From Pelobates cultripes (Eukaryota; Chordata; Amphibia; Anura; Pelobatidae), in NCBI GenBank assembly GCA_933207985.1, contig OW240912.1:230095672-230159671 (forward strand): a stretch of DNA of 64,000 bases, written 5' to 3'. Below are positions 55,485 to 64,000 of this stretch, piece after piece; positions within the stretch are counted from its first letter, which is position 1; every line of letters starts with the position of its first letter. Under the pieces are notes generated by a model that was given only the letters and a program-made list of their open reading frames with translations, made no database searches and had not been told where the DNA came from. The position numbers were made by a program, and so were the translations under genes.

Positions 55485-55960
55485 AAATTTGTTAGAGGTC
55501 CAATATAAAATTTTGCAAAGATGTTACTTGCTACCAGTTAAATTGAATAGAGACACCCTTCTATTGTTAATATCTGCTGGAGGTGTGATCATCCAGAAGA
55601 AACATTTCCCTATATATGGTTTAATTGCGGTGATTTTTTTTTCTGGAAATGACTCGATATTTCTTAAAGGAAATGGACCTCCCACAAATAAAATTTAATT
55701 TGGATTCTTGTATATTCCATTTTATGTGACCTAAAATGAACAAGTCCATAAATATTTACTTGTTCATATTTTACCAACAGCAAAAATTTCTTGGGCATAG
55801 AATGGAAGAATCATGGTTGTATATGAAAAAATTATAAATTACTAACTAAGAATCGAAGAAGGAATTACTTTAAATCGTAATATTGAATCAAATGGATGGA
55901 AGAAATGGTAAATATTTATAGAAAAATAGACTTAGGTCTGCTTGATATAGAATGAGAAAA
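55485..55960 (+). pseudogene. L1 ORF2 C-terminal fragment, right part
   Basis: The frame at 55489 reads LEVQYKILQRCYLLPVKLNR, matching the L-x-x-Q-Y-K-I-L-x-R-W-Y-x-T-P motif of L1 C-termini (compare QYEILDRWY in the L1 at 51.58 kb). A frame change then gives CDHPEETFPYIWFNCGDFF, the zinc-knuckle region with its second half CPYIWF-NC type. Later HILPTAKISW (about 55775) fits the last conserved helix. Relic. Confidence 0.65.
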
Positions 55961-58054
55961 CTGAGTACTCCTGAACATAAATTGTGTAAAGGTAGATCTC
56001 TTTTATGCTTGATATTAAATAGAAGAGGTAGTCGTGTGCATCATGCAAAAACCTTTATGGTTGTTTTGTCTGTTTTTCGTTTAATGCCTGTTTATGTAAG
56101 AACATTGTATAGATCAGTAAAATTAGAAGACATACACAAGTTATTTATGCTTTTTAAACAAAATCAATACATATCAATATAAAAAAGTAATTTACAATGT
56201 GTTGCAAATGAATACCATTTTTGAATATTCATTGATATTTTTTCCTAAGTGATCCTATTCTATATATTGTATACATTGGGCTTATTGCAGCAATGTTGCT
56301 TCTGGTTGACATCTCCCATAGATAATAGTGGGTGCCCACAAGGTTGACTTAACTGAATGTCACAGGCAGAAGGATTCAAGGACATACAATTCGATACTGA
56401 AATTATTTTTCTTTTAACAGTATATATAGATATATATATATATTTGCTCTTTTCAAAATAACCCTTTATAGTACTCATTACAGGTAAGGAAGAATTGTTG
56501 AAGTAAATATTTCTAAGTGTTTGTATTCAGGGATGAACTAGGTAGATTGTCCATGCACAATTAGGCTACGGTGCTATAAAACACTTTTTTTAGGCACAAA
56601 AAAATAGGGCAAAATAGCACAGAGAAATGAGGCGAGAGTTGTGTGGAGTACTTCATATACATTTAGTATGCTCCAGATCACAGAGTAGAATATTAAATTG
56701 CCATTTTATATTCTGTGCCATATATTTTTCTGGCCTGAATATTAATCAGTCAGTGGGGATTCTAGAAACTCAAAGTAACACTAAATCGCATGGTTTCTGA
56801 TGATTTTGCCAGGCAGACTTTTTTGACATATCAGCTGCATTAAATATGCCGCAAAGTGTTTTGAACTGTTATATCAAAGCACAATTAAATGGAATCTTTA
56901 ACTCTATTAGAAAGAATTGGCTCAGATTAGCACAAATAAATCTTAAGAGACCAAAGAAGAATCACATTATATAATTAGTCCTTGTAAGACAAATTTTAGA
57001 GGTTGAAGTAGATAATAAATATTATTTTTCTAAGATTTGACCATCAACGAGGTATTAGCAAAAAATGATGCAATCAAAGGAGTAAAAATGTGTTTATTGA
57101 TTAACTAAATCTCCAAGAAACACAGGTAATTAACCATGCATGTCTTTAGGTAGGAGTGATGAAGAAATACTCTCCCTAGGCAGCTAAGTTTGCAACCAAT
57201 GTAACATGCACAACAAGAAATCTTTTTCATTTATTCGGGTAACAATGATATGATATATCAATGATTTGTAAATAGATAATATCATATTGGTTAGTAGTGT
57301 ATTACAGCTAATCTTTAGGTAAATGACCCATGATGTTCAAAAAGTATTTTACAGTACAAAAGGAACCAGTGGAGCTTGTCTTGAGTTGCTAAGCAATAAC
57401 TGCTACTCAGAAACACACTGTTTCATGGGGAGGTATAGTCCAAGAATATGATATCAACAAAAACACCTAAGGAAGCACTTGTGCTCTTTGATGCTGTATG
57501 GGGTAATGACTGCGTAGAGGGGAAGTTGTGTAAATCATCTCAAGTATTTATCAAACATTTCAGACGATCCGAGATTTTAGGACTGAGGTTTTGGTTTAAT
57601 TTAAGATTTTTCTTCATTTTATTTTTCATTTTTATAAATTCAGACTATGTCTAAATATATCTCTTGCAGACATCTAAAATATGTATGAACCATCAGGTAT
57701 AAATTTTAAGTACTGCACATACCATATGTTCAATGTTCATCAGTTTTAAATCTGCTCTTAAAGTAATGTAAAAAAAATGTGCTTGCTTATTTCTGCTCCT
57801 TTTAAGCATCACACCATATTTATACAAGTTTTTATGGTAAGTTTCATTTAAAATAAAAATTGTTTTAGAAATGTTTGTGAATATTGGATTTAAATTATTT
57901 GTATAAAAAGTAATATTTGGATTCAAAACTCAGTAGCCATATTAAGTGAACATTATTTTCTACAAAAAGCCTATATAAGAGCAGAGACTGTGCATTCAAA
58001 ATATACTCTACTATGTTTATGGATTTATATGATTAAAGTTTAGTGACATACACA
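55961..58054. other. AT-rich intergenic DNA, nothing recognised
   Basis: Two kb without a motif I can name. A short TA run lies near 56425-56445. Frames such as 57448-57654 carry no signature. Confidence 0.5.
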
Positions 58055-59290
58055 CTCTCTGGAAACATTTAAGAGACCACTGCAAAATGGTCAGTTTGTC
58101 TGGTTTTCTTATTAGGTTTGTGTTTTTTGGTTTATTTTATAGACTACTGACAACATTACTCCCAAATTCCAAATAAAAATATTGTCATTCTGATAATTTA
58201 ATTGCAAAAAATGACAACTGGTCAAAATAATAAAAAAGATCCGGTGTTTTCAGGCTCAATTATTGCAAATAAATCAAGTTTGTATTCTTTTTTTTTTAAC
58301 AACAACAAAACAATGTGTTAAATTAGCAAAAGTTCAGAAACCATTATTTGGTGGTATAGCCATGACTTTCAATTATAGCTTCCATATATTTTAATATGCT
58401 CTCAACATTGTACAAAAATTCAACCAGTTCATCTTTGTCTGGAGATTGGGATGGCTATGTCAAGATCTTGATTTGGTGGTGTTCCATCCACACCATAATT
58501 GGCCAGGTTGTGTGGCATACAGCATTGTTCTATTTTAAAAAAGAATCCTCAGAGTTGGGGAACATTAGGAGAGCAAAAGGAACCACGTTTTCTTCTATGA
58601 CCTTGTATGTGTCTTGATTCATGCGTCCTTTACAAATATGAATCTGATTGTAGGCTTGCTGAAGCACCCTCCTATCATCACCGATCCTCCACCAAATTTT
58701 ACAGTAGGTGTTTGGCAAAGTTGAATAAGTGGACTCGTCAGAGAAGATGACTTTACTCCAGTCCCCTACCATCTAATCCTTATGGTCTTTTGCAAAACTC
58801 AGCCTGGCTCTTCTTTGCTTCTCATTGCTGAAGAGCTTTTTTTCTAGCTTCCTACCCCTAGGAACCTGTTTCTAACCTTCCTTGCCATGTACTGCCATTT
58901 GTCATTCTTTTTATAGGCTACTTGATGTCATCCTGCAGTTGTCAGAATGAGTCATCACAGTCAGTGGAAAGGTGTTTCCAAATTGTGCTGGTCTGTAACT
59001 TTGTTGTCTTCAACGTTTGCTGCTTGATCTTTTTCACTGCCTCCAAATCTGAAGGATGGAAGTAACTGGACGCTCACTGTATCCCTCTGCCAGTAAAGCC
59101 AGAATTAAAACTCTTCTCTTCCTCACTCAAAAACTTTCTTTCATGGTCAATAGTTGTTATTGTTTAACGTAATTACTTTTGAGGTAATACTAGCACTTTT
59201 TGGTGCTACTGCAGGTGGATAGTGCTGACCACTGTAATGGCTTTTATACTTTTCAGTCCCTCATTAAATAGAAAGAGGTGTTGGAATTCA
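58055..59290 (-). mobile_element. Tc1/mariner-like transposon relic (second family)
   Basis: The left side reads CTCTCTGGAAACATTTAAGA then GACCACTGCAAAATGGTCAG, the type of end I recall from Tc1-like families of fishes and frogs. A minus-strand transposase relic spans about 58330-59165. The right end is not clear, so the TIR pair is unproven. Confidence 0.6.
58330..59165 (-). pseudogene. Tc1-like transposase relic
   Basis: Minus strand from the right: LEAVKKIKQQTLKTTKLQTS (about 58990-59055), KQRRARLSFAKDHKD (about 58775-58820), then VGDWSKVIFSDESTYSTLPN (about 58705-58770, first catalytic D in SDES), WWRIGDDRR (about 58665-58692) and NNAVCHTTWPIMVW (about 58470-58515), where the D before N-x-A-x-x-H is not visible. 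PSQSPDK (about 58438-58458) is what remains of SPDLNPIE. Frame changes and stops make it inactive. Confidence 0.7.
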
Positions 59291-59479
59291 ACAGACACTG
59301 GAATGGAATGACTGCTATACATATACAGATGCTGATTTAAGAAACAATTGCAGCGGCCTCAATCGCATTTTCTTTGAAAAAAAAATTTTTAAGTAATAAA
59401 TGAAAGTTGTTTTTTTTGAAAAATTTAAATATTAAATCATACCTCACGTTTTTATAGTTCTGTTCATCATTGGACTGTT
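59291..59479. other. Intergenic DNA
   Basis: AT-rich, no supported feature. Confidence 0.4.
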
Positions 59480-60310
59480 TCACATCCAATAGACTGTGGA
59501 ATTCACTGAAGTAAGGCTGAATATGGGGTCATTTGGACTGTAAAATCTAGACATTGTTCATACTATTCAACAATATCTGGATTTTTCTAACCCTGCTCAG
59601 AATGAGCCTGAAATTCAACACTGCTGTGTGGCTGAAATGTGGACCTGAATTGTTAAAATCTGGGCCCAGATCCTTCAAATTTATGTATGGATTTAAAAAA
59701 ATCTGGACCAGATTTGTGAAAACTTAGGCCTAGATGCTTCAAAATTTGGATCCAGGTTTTAAACCTCTGAACTGGCAGCGCTAGCAGCCAATGAACATAT
59801 TGCTAACTTGCTAGCCAGCTGCAACATTAATAAACTGAATACATACCTTAATAATCCCATGCCTCTGTCTGCCATGTGGTTGGTGGGGGTATATCTACAA
59901 AAAATGAGGAGCCAGCAGCTACTCACTGTAACTATAAACTAGCAGCTGGGCATACATTGCTAAAATGGAGGATTGAGATTTGTATAATCACACCACCTGT
60001 GGTTATTAAGTAGGGGGCTTTAAATTAATAATGGAGGGTGGATAGATCACTGTCTACTCCCTTTCTCCACCGGTAACCAGTAAGTAGGAGGACTAAATAA
60101 AAGAATTGGGAGGACATTCTAATGTCCCCTGCTGCCCCATGGCCAGCAGATGAGGGCTAATTATTAAATGACACCCTAGTATACCATTCAGCTCCTACCC
60201 ATAGGTAACATTATTAATTGCCCATCAGCTGGATGGTGAGTGGGGGCTATAATTATAATACCAGTGGAGAACTGATGTCCACCCATCAGCTTCTATGGAT
60301 TGCTGGTGGG
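59480..60310. repeat. Decayed GC-richer repeat with internal subrepeats
   Basis: 59600-59760 contains near-repeats of the words AATCTGG, CCAGAT, CTTCAAA and TGGATTT (for example CTGGGCCCAGATCCTTCAAA at 59667 and AGGCCTAGATGCTTCAAAAT at 59726), a period of about 60 bases. 59990-60310 has CCTGCTGCCCCATGG, GGTGAGTGGGGGCTAT and GCTGGTGGGTGC words like those at 12-14 kb and 53.4-54.4 kb. Probably the same family, much decayed. Confidence 0.4.
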
Positions 60311-60329
60311 TGCTAATAAAATTTACAAG

Positions 60330-60493
60330 GAAGTGAACATATCAGGGCTCAAGTCCTGCAGGAAAGATTGAGAACGGCATTCCTGCACTTTTTTTACAGC
60401 AGGAATGCTGTTCCCATTGCTCCTGCAGGCACTCAGGGGGCAGGAAAAAATGCCACCCCCAAATGCCACCTAATGGACCCCCCCCCCGGCGGG
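60330..60493. repeat. Short repeat with AGGAATGC palindrome
   Basis: GTCCTGCAGGAAAG, GGCATTCCTGCA and its near complement GCAGGAATGCTGTTCC (60401-60416) form a hairpin around a T run. It ends in a C10 tract at 60478-60488. Class unknown. Confidence 0.45.
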
Positions 60494-60600
60494 CGTCTGT
60501 GTATCTGTGAGTGTATGTGTGTGTGTGTATCTGTGAGTGTATGTGTGTGCACCTGTCAGTGTGTGTGTGCACGTGTTTATATATGCATATGAGTGTATAT
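60494..60600. repeat. TG-rich minisatellite
   Basis: Unit about ATCTGTGAGTGTATGTGTGTG, repeated twice exactly and then imperfectly. Confidence 0.85.
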
Positions 60601-61182
60601 TATTTTTTTAGGGGGGAGAAGAGGGGGTGGATCTTGGGTGAGTTCCCACACTTTATTCCCCAGGACTTTACCCCTGGAACATATCAATGTTTAACACTCC
60701 TCCCAACCCATTTTGTCTATTGTCCACACTCATAAACTTCCTCGATGGGTCCCAAATCCTTAGCCCCCCACCTAATAAAATAAATCCTGCCTAATAACAA
60801 TAAATGGGCCCAATAAATCTATTAACTAGATAAAAAGATTATACTTACCTTTAGATGTCTTCATTCTTCTAAAGTGTTTTTGTTCAGCCACAAAATAAGT
60901 TATAGAAAAAAACATTACTCCCTGACATTACTACTAAAATAAAAATGACCTGATTTTCAAAAACTCAATGGAAAAAAATCTCCATATCAGTAACAGATTG
61001 AAGTGTTAACGTTTTAAAGCCATATAATTCTTGATAAATAGGTTTACTTACTACATAGTAAAACTGCAAAATGTGAAATGAAGAAAGCCCAATACCCATG
61101 GTTAAATTCTGGCTTATACTTCTCATAAAGCGGTACAAAATGAGCAGAGTGAAACGTATGTGGGTTTGTAAAATGTGCTTAT
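60601..61182. other. Intergenic DNA, nothing recognised
   Basis: No supported feature. Confidence 0.45.
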
Positions 61183-61263
61183 TTAACCCCTTAAGGACCA
61201 AACTTCTGGAAAAAAAGGGAATCATGACATGTCACACATGTCATGTGTCCTTAAGGGGTTTAA
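61183..61263. mobile_element. 80-bp palindromic MITE, copy 3
   Basis: TTAACCCCTTAAGGACCAAA at the left and GTGTCCTTAAGGGGTTTAA at the right, the inverse orientation of the copy at 16825. Both inverted ends are present and the sequence between is nearly the same. Confidence 0.85.
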
Positions 61264-61979
61264 TAATGTCAATACATGTAATGTCAATACATATGAAACA
61301 TTGGTAATTGTTAATTATTTTGCTACGATCAAACGGAGTAAGAGCAGACAGGTACCCTTATGATTAATCACCACATGGTTAACAAAAGCTATATTTCTGT
61401 GAATCAGTCCTATGATTAATTACACTTGCAATAAATAGTTCTATGCTGGATGGACCTACAATGTTCTATGCAATATTATTCTATCGTGAACAGACCCATG
61501 ATCATTTATCATATAATGAACACATTTGATTTTGCTGGTTATAAATCCTCTTTATAATTAAGAAATTAGAATTAATGACCATTGTGTACAGGAATGCAAT
61601 TGTAATCCCTTAAGGACAACATTTTATAACCCCTTATGGACCACAGTTTGGTGCCTACAGCTTTTGTGCCAATATGGAATGTCCTGCTTAATTTGCATTT
61701 GCAGCTCTGTACAGACCTACATTGATTTAATGAGTAGTAGACTATATTTTGATGTTGTATTCTTAAAGGTAGTTTTTTATGATAGAATGATTCCACTATT
61801 GTTGCTTTTATTTCATTTTATTTATTCCCATGCACTACTAATGAAACAAACTGAATACTTATTAATAAATCCATATTTGAAGCATAAATCCATCTCAATG
61901 AAGTATTATTTATTTTGATTTAAATTGACTCAATAATAGAAGCTAAAAAAAAATCTGGCAATTATGATTCAGAAATTAA
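61264..61979. other. AT-rich intergenic DNA with a MITE scrap
   Basis: CCCTTAAGGACAACATTTTA and AACCCCTTATGGACCACAGT at 61607-61648 are decayed pieces of the same palindromic MITE family or a close relative. Otherwise nothing is recognised. Confidence 0.45.
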
Positions 61980-63998
61980 ATACATCCTTCTACTCTGCCG
62001 CGAACCCAAATGACTGTTTCACACATTTAACTTTCTTCTTCACCCTATTGTTCCTCCTCCACCTACTAACTTGACCGCTTCAGACTTTGCAACTCAATTC
62101 ACTGACAAGATCTCTACAATCAGGGAAGATATCTCTCATCTTTCTTCTTCCCCTTAGAATACTTTCCCTAACCTCACTCCCTCTGCTGTTCTATGTTCAT
62201 TCACACCCGCTACAGCGGAAGAGGTTTCCGCTTTGCTCCAGTCCTCCCGCCCCACTACCTGCTCCCTAGATCCAATTCTCTCTCATCTCATCCATACTCT
62301 GTCTTCTTCTCTTTCTCTACCTCTCACTAAAATTCTCAATCTCTCTCTCTCCTCTGGCATATTTCCATCTCCTTTCAAGCATTCAACTATAACCCCAATT
62401 CTAAAGAAGCCCAACCTTGACCCTAACTCCCCATCCAACTACCATCCTATCTCGCTACCGCCTTTTGCATCCAAGATCCTTGAAAGAATTCTGTATGTGA
62501 GATTGACAGACTTCCTTGAGTCCAACTCTCTGCTAGACCTGCTTCAGTCTGGTTTCCACGCTAAGCACTCTGCGGAAACGGCACTGACCAAAGTATCCAA
62601 TGATCTGCAAAATCTCATGGTCACTACCCTATCCTAATTCTCCTTGACCTGTCTGCGGCTTTTGACATTGTTGATCATCAACAGCTTCTTCTCATCTTCC
62701 GCAATATCGGTCCACAAGATATTGCTCTCTCCTGGTGCTCCTCCTACCTCTCATAGCGCTCTTTCAGTGTTTCTTTCTCTGGTTCTGCTTCTTCTCCCCA
62801 ACTCCTCTCTGTTGCTGTCCCCCAAGGTTCAGTCCTTGGTCCCCTACTGTTCTCTATCTATACTGCCTTCCTTGGTAAAGTCATTAGCTCCTTTGGCTTC
62901 TAATATCAGTTCTATGCGGATGACAAGCAAATCTATCTGTCCTCTCCTGATCTCTCCCCGTCCCTCTTGACTAGTGTCTCTGACTGCCTCTCTGCTATTT
63001 CTAACTGGATGACTGCCTACTTCCTTAAACTCAACTTGACCAAAACTGAAATTCTGGTCTTTCCTCCCTCAAGTGTTGCTACTCCTGTGTCTGTCTCCCT
63101 CCAAGTCAACGGTGCTACCATCAGCTCCACCACGCAGGCTTGCTGCCTAGGTGTTCTCTTTGTCTCTGACCTCTCCTTCATGCTGCATGTTCAGTCTATC
63201 GCCATATCCTCTCGCTCCCATCTCAAAAACATTGCGCGCATCCAACCCTAATTAACGCCAGATGCGAATTAGGTGCTGGTCCATTCCACTGTCCTTTCTC
63301 GCCTTGACTATTGTTATCCGATTCCCAGTGGTCTTATGTACTCCCAACTTGCGCTGTTACATTCCATAATGAATGCGGTGGCGAGGCACATCTTCCTGTC
63401 CGCCCGCACCTCCCACGCTTCACTCTTCTGTCAGTCCCTACATTGGCTTCCTGTAAGATATAGGGTTTAATATAAAATTCTGGTGCTTGCTTTCAAATCT
63501 CTACATAGTGCTGCTCCCACCTATCTATCCTCCCTAATACACAAGTATGTTCTGTCTAGAACTTACGTCTATCTTCTGTCCATACTCCCACCTCTGATGC
63601 TCGCCTTCAAGACTTCTCGAAGGCTGCACCATTCCTGTGGAACTCACTTCCCTCTTCCATTAGATGCCCACCCAGTCTCCACTCCTTCAAAAAAATCATT
63701 AAAAACCCACTTCTTCATAAAAGCGTATCAATTAAACTGATAATAGTTTCCAACTGATTCCTCTCTTGCAACTGTCATTAGTCTAATACTATCCTTACCT
63801 TTTGTGTCACTTTACCCCACTCCCTCTAGCATGTAAGCTCATTGAGCAGGGCCCTCAACCCCTCTGTTCCTGTGTGTCCAACTTGTCTGGTTACAACTAT
63901 ATGTCTGTTCGTCCACCCACTGTAAAGTGCTGCAGAATTCTTTTGGCGCTATAATAAATAAAAACATCATAATAATACTAATAATAATACTAATAATA
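61980..63998 (+). mobile_element. L2-clade LINE, 5' truncated, with RT and 3' tail
   Basis: RT and C-terminal domain are readable over 2 kb, followed by a 3' UTR (63740-63950) and a terminal TAA/TAATAA-type short repeat tail (63952-63998) as in L2-clade elements. The endonuclease is missing, so the insertion is 5' truncated, as usual. It is better preserved than the copy at 37.2-38.6 kb. The element may run past the window edge by a few tail units. Confidence 0.85.
62060..63740 (+). pseudogene. L2-type RT and C-terminal domain relic
   Basis: Blocks in order: FATQFTDKISTIREDIS (about 62085-62135); STITPILKKPNLDPNSPSNY (about 62384-62443) then HPISLPPFASKILERIL (62444-62495), the RT entry; LQSGFHAKHSAETALTKVSN (about 62541-62600); LSAAFDIVDH (about 62650-62680); [16 protein letters not shown] (about 62815-62865); FYADDKQIYLS (62909-62942), catalytic box intact; KLNLTKTEILVFP (about 63025-63065); SRLDYC (63297-63314) and LHWLPVRYRV (63440-63470), the L2 C-terminal signatures. 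One frameshift near 62635, another near 62960 and several stops: no complete protein. Confidence 0.85.
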
Positions 63999-64000
63999 AC

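Overview
This window looks like a gene-poor, repeat-saturated stretch of a vertebrate nuclear genome, most likely an anuran amphibian (frog). That is inferred from the repeat types: TTAA-flanked MITEs with AAAGG-type ends resembling the Kolobok/T2 families of frogs, several L1/Tx1-like LINEs, CR1 and L2 LINEs, a Penelope-like element, Tc1/mariner elements, hAT-like termini and abundant CA/TA microsatellites. I see no intact host protein-coding gene, no rRNA gene, no CRISPR and no operon structure. Every open frame I could interpret is a decayed transposon gene. The remaining short frames sit in simple repeats or AT-rich DNA and look like chance.

Layout. 1-5.3 kb: AT-rich DNA with an L2 3' tail, a 494-bp TTAA MITE and a tRNA-like SINE head. 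5.3-8.2 kb: an L1-like element with an ORF1 relic, apparently no ORF2, and a poly(A) 3' end. It is split by a 1079-bp solo LTR with a perfect 5-bp target duplication (ACCTG) and an unusually rich set of perfect hairpins. 8.3-11 kb: a LINE RT scrap and a minus-strand Penelope-like relic (RT plus GIY-YIG). 12-15 kb: duplicated GC-rich segments and a large inverted-arm element with an LTR-like block inside. 16-19 kb: small palindromic MITEs and a CA minisatellite repeat. 19.1-24.6 kb: a long, GC-richer L1/Tx1-like LINE relic (ORF1 C-terminus, endonuclease, RT, zinc knuckle). 25.35-26.91 kb: a complete-length Tc1/mariner copy with 27-bp inverted repeats, TA duplication and a transposase frame broken by three stops. 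27.7-29.7 kb: a second ORF1-only L1-like element. 30-37 kb: microsatellites, a second TTAA MITE, and a minus-strand LTR related to the first. 37.2-38.6 kb: an ancient L2 copy. 40.9-42.1 kb: a hAT-type non-autonomous element filled by a CA-rich minisatellite. 43.8-51.65 kb: a CR1 3' end, an L1 3' half (minus) and head-to-head with it a long AT-rich L1 (plus) carrying a nested 604-bp solo LTR (TSD TCTTT) and a nested palindromic MITE. 51.7-61.3 kb: Tc1 fragments, L1 C-terminal fragments split by other repeats, and relics of the GC-rich family. 62-64 kb: a 5'-truncated L2 LINE with RT and its TAA/TAATAA tail.

The 'genes' here are not a pathway; they form a stratigraphy of insertions. The points most worth a second look are the hairpin-rich solo LTR (three-way-junction fold at 6754-6894, and a hairpin kept in a second copy with a different loop), the two L1-like elements that appear to consist of ORF1 only, a tRNA-like sequence antisense in the second solo LTR, the 2.4-kb inverted-arm element, and three copies of an ~80-bp near-perfect palindromic MITE, one of them inside an L1 ORF1. 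All family names come from reading motifs by eye, without database searches.
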